A DNA stretch of 64,000 nucleotides from Buddleja alternifolia (taxonomy: Eukaryota > Streptophyta > Magnoliopsida > Lamiales > Scrophulariaceae), in NCBI GenBank assembly GCA_019426215.1, contig CM033402.1, forward strand, positions 21,400,104 to 21,464,103, given 5' to 3'. Shown in pieces: positions 33,534-44,629 of this stretch. A model generated the notes under the pieces. That model did not search any database. It saw only the letters and a list, made by a program, of their open reading frames with translations, and was not told where the DNA came from. Position 1 is the stretch's first letter; every line of letters begins with the position of its first letter. The translations under genes and the position numbers were made by a program.

Positions 33534-34063
33534 AGAGTAAATCTTATCGTACTTTTTGCAAAAGCATTATTCAAAAACCTACATATGTCACATTTGATGA
33601 AACTCACTTTCTTTTAACCAAAGTTACTTTGAGCTCAAAACCTGCAGGTATTCTAGAATTATCATGTAACACTAAAGCAGGACCTGAGCAAAAGAACCTG
33701 GATCTTCCAGATGAGAATCTTAATACCGATGCAAGTTCTAGTTCTCTTGAGCCAAAACCAGAATCTTCAGACTCAAATAGCTTTTCTGCTCCTAGAGAGA
33801 GCAAATTTAAGTATGTGTCCAGTCATCCTCCCAGTGTTATTATGGGAAATCCAGCAGTTGGTATTATCACTAGATCCAGCTTAAAGAAGGATTTTGAAAG
33901 TTGTGCTTTCTTATCCCATACTGAGCCTATCAATATTGAAAAAGGTCTTAATGATGAATTTTGGGTCAAAGCCATGGAAGAGGAACTTGTCCATTTTGAC
34001 TGGAACCAAGTCTGGAACCTAGTCAAAAGACCCACAAATCATCCGATTATTTACACTAAATGA
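33534..34063 (+). pseudogene. pol: Pol linker and N-terminal RT fragment (element B)
   Basis: The frame 33629-34063 is intact here. B keeps the A that element A lost near 2147, so linker and RT start are continuous and end at NHPIIYTK and a stop. The catalytic RT motifs are still deleted. Confidence 0.75.
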
Positions 34064-34071
34064 ATTTTTAG

Positions 34072-34359
34072 AAACAATCTTTGCATGATTTGCATTTTGC
34101 TCACATTCCTATTTTATGTGATAACACTAGTGCCATCAGCATCACTAAAAATCTAGTGCATGATTCTCGTACCAAACATATTGAAGTTAAACATCATTTC
34201 ATCTGTGATCATGTTCAAAATTGTGATGTTACTATAAATTTTGTTAATACAAATTTGCAATTAGTTGATATCTTTACTAAAGCTCTTAGCATTGACGAAT
34301 TCGTGGATTTAAGATCTAAACTTGGTATTAAGGAATTTCCTAAGTTTGCACATGCATGA
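34072..34359 (+). pseudogene. pol: C-terminal RNase H fragment (element B)
   Basis: It matches 2334-2621 with a single residue change (K to N after HVQ). Motifs CDNTSAI and VDIFTKAL are present and the catalytic part is missing. Confidence 0.8.
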
Positions 34360-34398
34360 TGTCTTACTTTTCTCACTCTTAACTGCTTTTTGATGATG

Positions 34399-34573
34399 AA
34401 GGGGGAGAGAAATAAGTTTATTGTAGTATGCTCTGTGTTCTTCTCGGCACTTATTCTTTAGACAGGGGGAGAAACCACCTACTCAGGGGGAGCATCTGGT
34501 ATGATCTTTTCAATTTCTTTGGTCTATCTGCACAATGGTAACACACTCCTTGTCATCATCAAAAAAGGGGAGA
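34399..34573 (+). other. PPT-like cluster of element B
   Basis: It has the same four G-rich purine tracts as 2661-2835. The last lies directly before the LTR start at 34575. Confidence 0.72.
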
Positions 34574-34574
34574 T

Positions 34575-35238
34575 TGTTGACCTTTTTGGTGTCAAATCTC
34601 ATTTGGTTTTGAAGATGACAAGTAGCTTGATTATATGCTTATATTTGTTTCTTTCCTTGTGCAGATTTTTGGTAAATTACAGCAAGCTATCATATCTTTG
34701 GCCTCACTTTTAAGGGAAGTACACATCACCGATTTCCAATCTTATTCTCTCATTAATTTTGTCTATCTAATCTTTGTCATATTATAAGATGTATCCTTCT
34801 ATAATCTTATAATATCTTTCCTTATCTCTACCACACTTCAAAAGGGAAGTATACATCTCTAGAATATTATCACTTCCATGTATAATCCTGCTTTATTAAT
34901 GGTTCACTATTTTGGTATGTTTGCATCTCCATATCCCTGCTGCATCAATTAAGATCCACTAATTAACGACAGGAGCCTATTGACTTTGTATTATGGAAGT
35001 AGCCGTTTTCTATTTCCTTATTTTCATTCACTTTTGCTCCTCATATAAATATATGCTCTTCTGTTCTTTATAATTACGAATTCCACAAGCATTTGATAGA
35101 AAATTATTAATATCAAATTATTCTTGTTCATAGGTACCTTCTCCGACAAGTTCCAGTAAGGAAAGGGTGGTACTAGTTACTGCTTGGAATTCGGAGTGAC
35201 AAACACGAGTGATCAAGAAGTGTTTTTGAGTCTAGTCT
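34575..35238 (+). mobile_element. 3' LTR of element B, first segment
   Basis: TGTTGACC starts at 34575. It breaks after GAGTCTAGTCT at 35238, at the same base as element A, and is followed by the gypsy fragment. Confidence 0.85.
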
Positions 35239-36673
35239 AATTAAGTTGACTGGTTAAGTGTCGGGCCCAAGTGTCGGTCGTGGATAGGGCTAGGGCTCGG
35301 CTGGATAGGCACGAGCCTGCGGTTTTAAAACGGTTCCCACTATCCACGGCCAAATCCCAACACCCAAAGACGGAGTGTTCTGAGGGTGAGTGGGTCGTAG
35401 GAATTGAATTATGGCATTCCCAGGATATGATGAAACGGGCTTCGCGAGCCTAAGTGGGGAGGCATAAGGTGATGGCTTTTAAGCCGATTGTTCAGGGGTG
35501 ACAAGGAAGAAGCAGCGGGACCCAAAGTGCTATGAGCAAAGTCATCGGACGCGATGCTACTGCTAACATGGCCCCCTATTGCTTAAATGTGAAATGTAAA
35601 GTTACTGTAACTGCCTATTGATTGAATGCATATACTAAGTGTTTATACTAAAGTTTTGGTGTCATATCACCTATTGCTTAACTGTTATCATGAACACAAA
35701 TGTCATTTTAACTATTTCAATGATTTTTTGAAAAATAAAAAACTATTATTGATTCTAAAAACTATTTTAAGCACATTTCACACGAACACTGGCGCTCACT
35801 AAACCTTTGCTTACGTATTTCACTTTCTTCCTTGCAGTTAGAGGTGAGTTGAGTAATTAGACTGGCTTGGAGGATCATGAGTGTAGACATGGGCAATCCT
35901 GTAGGTGAGTATTGCAGATTGAGCTATGAATAGTAAGCGACTTAATATGTTTGGTTGACGTTAGGGCCGCGACCCTACTAGATAAATTGTCGAAGTGTGT
36001 CAAATTTTGAATTGGACTACTTAATTGAAAGGTTCACGATTTTAGTTTAGGCCCTATCAGGGCTAAAAATTGGGGCGTGACAGAGTAGTATCAGAGCTTG
36101 GGCTAATGCCTGAGCAACACCAGGATAAGATCTTTGTACTGTGGAGAGTAATGGATTCTAAGTTAAGCTAATGATATTGAAGGATGAATATTGATAAGAT
36201 ATTAGTTCGGCGATGTAGAATTGTGGTACATCAATGCTTTGGATGCATTCGATATGTGTTTCCGCTAAGCCGAGATGAGTTCCTTGGATTCAATCGATAA
36301 TTTGAAGAAGGACACGTTGTGTTTAGTGACTAGAAGGTAATAGGTTGTGTTAGATTGAAGATAATTCTTATATCCTGAATAAATATTAGAGTAAGTTTAC
36401 GTGAATAGAAATAACACCGGAGTTTGGATGTTAGTATGGACTCAAATTGCAAGTATTACAGTGCTGTCAATAGTTATCGTTATTATTGCGATGAGTATGA
36501 TGGATCATTTCATCTCATTGAATTTGTATAGTCCCTCACCATTAGGCCGTTCCCCTCCGCCCTTTAGCTTCAAGAGTAAAATGTCATTTCATTCTTTAAA
36601 AAAGCCCTAGTGAGTGCAAGTCTATTCTTATTGGGTATACCATTCGTTCTCACCCAAAATGCGTTCTTTTTCT
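35239..36673 (+). mobile_element. Gypsy LTR and leader fragment within the B 3' LTR
   Basis: This is a copy of 3501-4935: the truncated gypsy LTR, its primer-binding site near 36085 and about 590 bp of leader. It stops in the middle of the leader at TTTTTCTTGAAAT and has no 3' end of its own, so it did not insert by integrase. Confidence 0.85.
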
Positions 36674-36879
36674 TGAAATCTTTCAACACTTATCTTTTTC
36701 ATTGTGTTTTGTATTAAATTTTCATTTGGATCTTGTTCTGAAACTTTTAAGTTCCAAGCGTTATTTCAATATAAGTATTTTTCAGTTTTACCCTTTGGTA
36801 TTTATCGATTTCGCTGTGCATTTAGACACAAGTTTTAATAACCTAATTCACCCCCCTCTTAGGCATATCTTGAGTTACA
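36674..36879 (+). mobile_element. 3' LTR of element B, last segment
   Basis: It resumes at TGAAATCTTTC, shared with 33047-33052 of the 5' LTR, and gives the true LTR end GAGTTACA followed by GATTT. LTR bases equivalent to 32912-33046 are missing. Confidence 0.85.
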
Positions 36880-36884
36880 GATTT

Positions 36885-37292
36885 AATTATGGAATATTAC
36901 CTAGGATTTAATTAAAATTAATTTTGTTAAATTTAATAAAGGATAAAAGAGTAATTTATCAAAATTCATCAATTAAAATACCATTTTGCCCCTAAAAATA
37001 GCATGTGACCGACACATGCCAAAATTCCGGCGGAATATTCCCCGGAATATGATTTTATATAAGAAATAAAAATCCCATATAGTTTAGAAGGCAAAGTGAA
37101 AAAAAAGGTTAATATAAAAAAGTGCAAAAAAGGCAATAGTTTGGAGGGTTTCATATGCCAGGATCAAGAAAAAATCTCTATGATGTTCGAAAGGATTCCT
37201 TCGCCTCCGAGGCGTCCGTACGACAAGAAAAATCTTGCTAAAGAGGATGATGAGATTCTTTCCTAAGAAAATCCTCAAGGTGGCCAAGGAAG
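36885..37292 (+). other. Spacer between element B and the Tat-type gypsy
   Basis: It is AT-rich, non-coding sequence up to about 37080, then probable decayed gag of the Tat-type element. I see no LTR or primer site, so the 5' part of that element is lost. Confidence 0.5.
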
Positions 37293-38175
37293 AAACGAAC
37301 CAATGAAGGAAAAAGTGATAGTCGGAAAAGGAGTCATCAACATGATATCCGGGGGGCTGACTAATGGGGATTCTCATAGAGCGAGGTGAGCTCATGAGAG
37401 ATCCGTCCATGAGTTTACCCACCAGGAGAATGAAAGTGAGGTTGCTGTTGTGGGGGTAGAACCACTTGTCCAATTTGGACTTTTCGATGGACAGCACCTC
37501 CATCATCCCCATCACGATGTGCTAGTCGTTACAGCCACAATCGCTAACTACGATGTCGAGCGCATTTTCATTGATAATGGCAGTTCCATTGGTATACTCT
37601 TCGCGAATGTGTACAAACAAATGGACTTGGGAGAGGTAAAGATGGAGCCAGTAGACACTGCCTTATTTGGGTTAGCTAGAGAATCAGTTCGCCCGCTAGG
37701 TCAAATACGGTTCCCTTTGTCACTAGGAACCGAGCTTTGGAGAAAAATAAAAATGATGAAATTCCTGGTGGTGAATGCTCCTTCAGCAAATAACGTGATA
37801 CTGGGGAGGCCTATGCTCAATGCTTTCCGAGCAAACATCTCTACTTATCACATGAAAGTAAAATTCCCGGTGGGAGAAGGGGTTGGCGAGATAACATGGA
37901 ACCAGCAGACATCCCGAGAATGTTACATAAAAGCCATAAGAATAGGAGAGAGGATGGCAGACATGGATATTGATCAGCCTATTAGGTTGAGTACCCAGTT
38001 AACCGAAATCATGGCAGTGGAGAAAGAAAGGATTGGGATACCATTATTACCAAGGGTAAAGCCAGTCGAGGACCTGATAATAGTGGAAATGATACCTGGT
38101 GATACCAGCAAGGTGGTTCGAGTGGGATCCCAGTTAGATCCTAATCTTTTATCTTGTTTCACTCATTTCCTCTGA
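37293..38175 (+). pseudogene. pol: Tat-type gypsy gag end and aspartic protease
   Basis: The frame enters with KGVINMISGG, a conserved stretch before the protease in Tat-type elements. The retropepsin motif reads RIFIDNGSSIGILF (DTGSS in the family), so the Thr is changed to Asn, and VILGRPMLNAFRA marks the second half. It ends at TGA 38173-38175, after which RT continues in the same frame. Confidence 0.85.
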
Positions 38176-38775
38176 GAGTATATGGATGTTTTCGCTTGGT
38201 CCGCAGAAGATATGGTGGGCATAGATCCCTCTATAACTGTCCATCACCTGAACGTATTCCCATCAACTAGGTCAATCAAACAAAAAAGGCATCATTTTGG
38301 GCCAAAGAAAGATAAGATCATACAGAGTGAGGTGGATAAACTACTGGTGGCTGTACATATTAGAGAGATTCAGTTCCCTGAATGGATAGCTAATGTCGTC
38401 TTGGTGCCGAAGAGTGGAGGCAAGTGGAGAATGTGCATTGATTTTCGGGTCCTCAATAAAGCATGCCCTAAAGATTGCTATCCATTGCCAAGGATAGATC
38501 AATAAGTAGATTCGACTTTCGGATGCAAGCTCCTGAGCTTGATGGATGCTATGCAAAGGATACCATCAAATACCGTTAGCGGTAGAGGACCAGAAAAAGC
38601 TAGCTTCATTACTGCGTTTAGGATGTATTGCTATGTAGTGATGCCCTTTGGGCTTCATAATGCTAGAGCCACGTATCAGTAACTCATGGATAAGATGTTC
38701 CGGAACCATCTGGGGTGAAACATAGAGTTTATACGTAGACGACATGTTGGTTAAAAGTTGCAAGGCTCAAGATCA
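38176..38775 (+). pseudogene. pol: Ty3/gypsy reverse transcriptase, decayed
   Basis: It reads MDVFAWSAEDMVGIDP, then VLVPKSGGKWRMCIDFRVLN and DCYPLPRID, all classic gypsy RT. The stop at 38503-38505 and later frameshifts break it. VVMPFGLHNARATYQ is visible, and the catalytic YVDD is still readable at 38732-38743 in another frame. Family and order fit Tat/Athila, not chromoviruses. Confidence 0.88.
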
Positions 38776-39372
38776 TATCAGCGGTAAAAATCGAATTTAG
38801 AGCATCCAATAATGAAGCCGAATAAAGTGGAATATATCATGCCATCAAACTCGGCTGCTTTTCCTTACCCATTAACGTTGTGGAAGGAAAATGTCTTGAT
38901 ACCAATTTGACCTGGTTCCATTACTGAAAGCAATTAGACTCGAATATGGACAATATGAAGCTAAGGAAGCCAAGATGATAGAGTACTTGAAGAAGATAGC
39001 GAGTTAAAAGAAGAGTTCGAGATCTTTGAGATACGATAGATACCTCCGTCGGAGAATAACAAAGCGAATTACCTAGCCAGGCTAGCTAGTGCCCTCATGG
39101 ACTGTCACACGAGAGAAGTTACCATACGGTCAATGCCTAGTGCCACCGCAGAGGACTTTGTGCATGCCATCGTAGAAGTTGATGATTGGAGAAAACCTAT
39201 TATGAGCTACCTCCAGCGAGGAGAATTACCCCATGACAAAGTTGAAGCCGCGCGAATGCAATATAAAGCCTGGAGGTATACTCTCTTCGATGGAGTGCTG
39301 TATAGAAGATCATTTACGCAGCCCTATCTAAGATGTTTTTCTCAGAAAAAAGGAGTGCTCATTTTATAAGAC
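38776..39372 (+). pseudogene. pol: Gypsy RNase H and connection region
   Basis: It reads GQYEAKEAKMIEYLKKI and NNKANYLARLASAL, the RNase H end with the family Asp changed to Asn. It then reads YKAWRYTLFDGVLYRRSF, the stretch just before the integrase zinc finger. Stops and shifts occur throughout 38800-39090. The open part is 39097-39369. Confidence 0.8.
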
Positions 39373-39404
39373 ATTCACGGAGGACTCTGTGCTAACCACA
39401 CTGG

Positions 39405-40607
39405 TGTTAGGATTATTCCCTCAGATGCAATAGAGGATAGAATGATAGGGCATCTATCTTGTAATTAACTTATTTTGATATTATTAATAAAGGCATTATT
39501 TAGTCTTCACTTAAATCTTATCTGCATCTATAAGTAGTGTAAAACCCTTTGTCCATGTTTTCAGTGCGATCCCTCTACTTCCTATGGGATAGGAAGAGTG
39601 GCATTAGAGAGATCGACCTTGATTACTAAAAACAAGTTCGCAAGTAAAACGAAGTCTTTAATGGACAAATAAAGACTTAGAACACTTGTACAATCTTATC
39701 TTTGACATGGGAGTGCCAGTCTAGTACCATGGGATGGAAAGAGCTTAAGATTGTAGGCACATCAGTGGAACTGATATGCTAAAAAACAACCCGCATTGGT
39801 TCTATCACATGGGTTTTCACTCTGTGACTGTCAATGACAGAACTGATTATGCGTAATAGGTGTAAGTGAACCTTTGACCTGAAACATCATGCTGAAGATG
39901 CATTTGTGACGTCAAGTATTTTATTAGAGTAGTTAGACCCAATTCACCTATTGGTGGGGTCGACCTCAAAATGCAGCTTGTTGGGCAAATGGTAGTCTTA
40001 GCTGATATCTAAATGGGATTTGTTCTCTCATAAGTGAGTGAGAAAGTACGCTATGTGATTATAGATAAATAGAGATCAAAATCTTTGGCCAAAGCAAAAA
40101 GAGACGATTGTGCTAGGCACTAAATCGATCTCAATGATCTCGTATTATTATAATTAATACATATGATCAAGTCCAGTGAGTTTGACATAGCCATGACTCT
40201 CACTTGACTGGGGTACACGAACAAAGGGTTTATACTTATACGGTATTTACGATTGAAAGGTTGTGGAAATGATCCAATCATTCAGTTTCGTTTAGGCTAC
40301 GAAGTGGGCCACGTGACTGGCTAGGTGTTACCCACTTCCTTTAGTTTCCTCTCATTGCCAAACGAAACCAACCTAAAGAGTCGCGCTAAAGGATTGATAA
40401 AGAAAAATGAAAAAGGAGTTTCTATTTTTTTCTAGGAGTTTTAATTTATTGGATAAATTACATAATTAATTATTCATTAGATGAAATAATTAATTATAAG
40501 GGTAAGATTAATTATTAATTAATTTTCTATAGAAATATAATAATGAATTAATTTGATTATTTAATTAATTTATTTATTGGATATAATAAATTATTAATTA
40601 AAAAACT
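39405..40607 (+). mobile_element. LTR inserted in integrase, first segment (unclassified, probably copia)
   Basis: It begins TGTTAGGATTATTCCC inside the integrase HHCC finger coding sequence. The second segment is 47682-48377. No primer site or coding sequence accompanies it, so it is a solo-type LTR of about 1.8 kb. No simple TSD is visible. Confidence 0.65.
40502..40602 (+). repeat. AT-rich direct repeat flanking the minus-strand gypsy element
   Basis: GTAAGATTAATTATTAATTAATTTTC-type sequence is repeated after the element at 47682 and again at 47770 (period 88 bp). The element therefore has about 100 bp of host sequence on both sides instead of a 5 bp TSD. Confidence 0.7.
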
Positions 40608-42061
40608 TGACACGCGAAATCCTAGCAAGTATACTAGGTCGTGCAAAGTAATAAAGTGGACTATTTAGCTCGGGGTGTATCGTCTCCACAGGGACAATTG
40701 GATTCAATGCTCGTAATTGCTATATTACCTATTTCTAAGCTAAATCAATTTATAAGATGATAGGTGTTTATACTATGAAAATAACTAAAGATAACTAAAA
40801 TGATTATCAAGGTAATAAATCAAATGGGAAGAGGTGATTGGGTTATGATCCTACTATGTTCTATTCTATGTCATGAACTCTCAATTATCCGGATTTTTAG
40901 AACGCTCTTGTTATGGCGAAACCCCCTATTGTATTTATTATTCAATCTCTTGAAATAACAAGCCTATACTAGTTAACAACTTCCTATATCTCTATAGTGA
41001 AGATTGAATTAACTAACATGCATTTAGGTTCGAAGGAATTCCTTGTTTACGAAGATCCTACATTCAATCGGATCATCTTATCACAAAAAGCCACACAACG
41101 CAATCGATTCTATCTCTAGTCAATTGTTACGTTATGATGTTTGATTTTCGATCTCCCTTTATCTATCTCCTCTCGGTCTCAAGACAAAGCATTTTATCAA
41201 ACACATGGTAATCAAGCATATGCAAGCATTAAGCATAAAATCAAACATGTAACAAGAATGTAATAAATCCGGAAATTAATCATTCATTAAACACAAAACA
41301 TAACCTAACCACAAAGATGCTTAGCTCATACTTACAATAACAAATGATTCAACAATTCTATAAGACATAGTTGATAACTAATCAAAGAGAAAGAGTTGAA
41401 TTACTCCCTATTACAAAGTGTGAATCCAAGCTTTGATGATGAAATTGATGATGATTAGGATGATGAGGATGAGGATGAGGATGATGATCCTCTTCAAGCT
41501 TCCTTTGGTGGTGGCTGATATGTAAGAAGTCTAGGGTGTGTTTAGGGCATATCGTTCGTCCAAATGACCTGATGGTTTATTTATAGGCCAAGTCCGCTGC
41601 TTTGAACGCCGCGGCGTTGATGGTTGAACACCGCGGTGATCAACATTCTGCCTCCGAACGCCGCGGCGTTCCCCTGCTGCTCCGTACAGTTTTGGTAAAA
41701 TATGCATAACTTTCTCTACCGATGTCGGATTGAGGTGATTCAAATTGCTACGCAAAGCTAAGACAACGGTCTACAATAGTGAAGAATAAACCTTAGTCTG
41801 ATTCGGCTGGCAAAGGGATGAAAATCGTATTTCTATATGAGCATTATGTAAAATCTTTCGTCAACTATCTCATTTTGTTTCTTTCTTCAATTTCAAGCTC
41901 AATTTGGATATCCTTTCTCGTCTTTCATGCGTAAATCAACTTGTATTCTACAAAACAAAATCTATACCAATCAAAGCATTATGAGGGATAAAAAGTGATC
42001 AAAGTAACGATCAAATCATATTAAAATGGGGCGTAAAATGCTGTAAAATGTGAACTTATCA
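40608..42061 (-). mobile_element. 3' LTR of the minus-strand gypsy element
   Basis: On the minus strand it runs from TGATAAGTTCACATTTTAC (at 42061) to CGTGTCA (at 40608). It has three CCGCGG palindromes (41605, 41628, 41657) upstream of a TATA box (41578-41586). Confidence 0.9.
41578..41670 (-). promoter_or_regulatory. Palindrome cluster and TATA box (3' LTR)
   Basis: AACGCCGCGGCGTT is perfect at 41605-41618 and 41657-41670, and a diverged copy is at 41628-41641. CTATAAATA on the minus strand is at 41578-41586. This is the same layout as 19143-19233 in a different LTR subfamily. Confidence 0.65.
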
Positions 42062-42075
42062 ACTACCCCCCAACT
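42062..42075 (-). other. PPT of the minus-strand gypsy element
   Basis: AGTTGGGGGGTAGT on the minus strand lies directly before the 3' LTR start TGATAAG. Confidence 0.8.
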
Positions 42076-43774
42076 AGGCTATGATCGTCTCGATCAATAA
42101 ATGGCGAACAAGTATTCATAAGTTCAGATTTTACAACTTAGTTTGGGATCTTGAAAGGTTTTATGTCTCAATAATCAAGTACGTACACGAATTAAACCCT
42201 CGAAAATGATTATGACAAGTTACACTTTACCTAGAACACTCAACAATTTGAAAGCCTCCAAAAGATCTTCGATTCCATCTCAAAATCATGAACTGCATAT
42301 CCATTTTTATGCCAAGAGCACACTTTAAATAAGATTATGCAAACTCATTAGATAATAAAAACATTAAAACACTTCAAAACTTGTTAACCTATCGGTGTGC
42401 ATGAAATGTGAAAGTCAAGATCAAAAGGTCTTTTTGGCTTGTAACGTAAGGCTAGGTAATGGCTTGGACGGGAATATATGGATAAAGTGACTAAACTTAA
42501 GAAAGCATACAACTTAATATCATTGAGCTAAACACTCACTTATCAACCGAACAAATCTCTACATCTTGTCACTTATCACTTTTAAATTTCTTTTTTTTTC
42601 TTTTCTTTTCAAGCTCACAACTCCCAAACTTGTTTCTTTTGATACCGGGGGCGTAATGATTCCAAATCCAATCAATTCACATTGAAGCTCAGTTCGTAGC
42701 CAAGTCGAGAGAGAGCTCACATAATATATTTTTCGGTAACTTCCAATCTCTCGACTCTTTAGCCAACTTACAACATTTATTTTTCCTCTCTTTATTTCAC
42801 ATAAACTCAAGACCTCAAAATTTCTCAAAATCATCAAGAACAAACACACATTTTAACCCATTAATCCATGAGATTCGACACCCAAAACAAAGCATAAACC
42901 CAAATTAAAGCCAAATGATATGAAGTTATATGCTCTCTTACTTGGGAAATACTTTGTTTTTCTTTCTTTTAGGCTAAAGGGTGGTTGGTATGGCTTACGA
43001 AAGAAAAGCGAATGGCAGTTTTTAGTGTGCTTAGCACACTCCATTCTTATCAATACAGCTCAAAATAAGGTCTAGAGATTATGTAGTATCGTGAAGGCCA
43101 ATTGTAAGGTTAAAGAAAATGAAAGATGGCCTAAATCATTTCATGACTTCGCACACTCAACACACACTTCAAAGTTGACAAAATTGAAAGTTCAATGCTT
43201 TAAATCCTCAACAATTCACATAAGCATGGCTAAAGAGGCTTTCACATTACGACAAATGATTTCATCTTAGATGAAGTAGAGACATTCAAACGAATCATGC
43301 TCCAAGCAAAAGTATAACAAATCATGAAAATGAAATCATTGATTATCATAGTTTTCTAATCCCAAATCAAGCATGAAACTTAACAAATGAGTACAAGCTA
43401 CACCAAATCACCACATCACAATAAAATTAGGACGTCTACCCCACCCCCAACTAATCTAGCACATTGTCCCCAATGAGCGGACATACATATGTAAAGTAAG
43501 GGAAAGAAAGACGTCCCTGATGGTTGAAGCTAAGTGATGTCCAAAAAGCGAAAGAGCGACAAGGCGAAAAGTCTGACAATAAAGCCTAGCCATTTGTGAA
43601 GTTAGAAAAACAAGAAGAGACAAAGAGCAGCATCAAAACAACTTAGAACACTTAAAAGAAAAGAAACAAAAAAATAAAAATAATAATAACGAAAATGAAA
43701 GAAAGCATGTAAAACGTGGGTTGCCTCCCACGAAGTGCTTGTTTAAAGTCGGTAGCTCGACTCCTTTTATGCTC
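42076..43774 (-). other. Non-coding 3' region of the minus-strand gypsy element, with a short hairpin
   Basis: These 1.7 kb occupy the place of RT to integrase and hold no domain. A perfect 6 bp stem (CGTGGG at 43715, CCCACG at 43727) lies about 40 bases after the protease stop. The minus-strand text GGGAGGCAACCC at this place is, from general knowledge, a recurring motif of plant Athila-like elements. Confidence 0.6.
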
Positions 43775-44629
43775 TTAATCAACACCAATAGGGTCAGGGT
43801 CAGGATTCCCCTTCATGGGTGTTGTTGACCAAGTCATCGTGCAACCACTTTCCTTGAACGATCTTTGAACTCCTCTAATAGAATCAACTTGAGAAACACC
43901 ATTAGTTGAAGAGGACGGTTTAAAAGCATTGAAAACATTAAAGCTTACCGTTTCTTCCCCAACCGAAAATGTGAGCCTACCACGCTTGACATCAATAATG
44001 GCTTCAGATGTAGCTAGGAAAGGTCGACCTAGTATGATAGGCATTTCCACGTCTTCCTCCATGTCTAAGACTATGAAATCCACCGGGAAGATGAACTTAT
44101 CAACTTTTACGAGGACATCCTCTATAATCCCTCTTGGATACTTTATGGATCGGTCAGCTAATTCGAGTGAAATGGTGGTGGGCTTTGGCTCTCCAAATCC
44201 TAATTTCTTGAAAAGTGAGAATGGAAGTAAGTTAATGCTCGCTCCCAAATCGCATAGAACTTTAGGAAAATTGATAGAACCAATTTGACAAGGAATTGTA
44301 AAACTCCCTGGATCTTTAAGCTTAGGGGGAAGTTTATTCTGAAGTATCGCGGAACATTCCTCGGTGAGTGCAACGGTTGCATGTTCTTCAAGCTTGCGTT
44401 TGTTCGAAAGAATTTCCTTGAGAAATTTAGCATAGCTTGGCATTTGGAGAATAACATCTGCAAAAGGAATGTTAATGCGCAATTGTTTAAACATTTCTAT
44501 AAATTTGAGAAATTGAGCATCAAGTTTCCCCCTTTTTAGTGCCAAAAGAAAAGGTGGTCGTGGCTGTACAGGTTCAAGAGCGGTGCGGGAAGCAGATTCA
44601 CCGTTTTCCAAAACAGGTGACTGTGCCAC
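43775..44629 (-). CDS. pro: Athila-like aspartic protease
   Basis: The 284-codon ORF contains the retropepsin active site CDLGASINLLP and the second-half motif IILGRPFLAT. Before it lies a stretch (LKRGKLDAQFLKF, VILQMPSYAKFL) that is the usual link between Athila-type Gag and protease. It overlaps the end of the gag ORF by 94 bp in another frame. The two probably formed one polyprotein, split here by a frameshift near 44630. No RT follows. The C-terminus ends at PDPIGVD. Confidence 0.85.
   Translation of the reverse strand: MAQSPVLENGESASRTALEPVQPRPPFLLALKRGKLDAQFLKFIEMFKQLRINIPFADVILQMPSYAKFLKEILSNKRKLEEHATVALTEECSAILQNKLPPKLKDPGSFTIPCQIGSINFPKVLCDLGASINLLPFSLFKKLGFGEPKPTTISLELADRSIKYPRGIIEDVLVKVDKFIFPVDFIVLDMEEDVEMPIILGRPFLATSEAIIDVKRGRLTFSVGEETVSFNVFNAFKPSSSTNGVSQVDSIRGVQRSFKESGCTMTWSTTPMKGNPDPDPIGVD

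Larger units (their letters stand above)
33234..36679 (+). repeat. Direct duplication, copy 2 (partner 1497-4940)
   Basis: The tract is bounded by AGGG at its start and TGAAAT at its end. Both are short sequences shared by the donor (A and flanking gypsy) and the recipient (B LTR). Confidence 0.85.
32250..36879 (+). mobile_element. Sirevirus-like element B with GATTT target-site duplication
   Basis: The outer ends are TGTTGACC at 32250 and GAGTTACA at 36879, with GATTT on each side (32245-32249 and 36880-36884). The inside is anomalous. The 5' LTR passes directly into the pre-integrase region with no primer site or gag, and a gypsy fragment sits in the 3' LTR. Both are explained by a tract copied from element A (33234-36679). 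Confidence 0.85.

Noticed and set aside
36885..37154. Small gene before the Tat-type protease
   Set aside because: Only short AT-rich ORFs without motifs are present.
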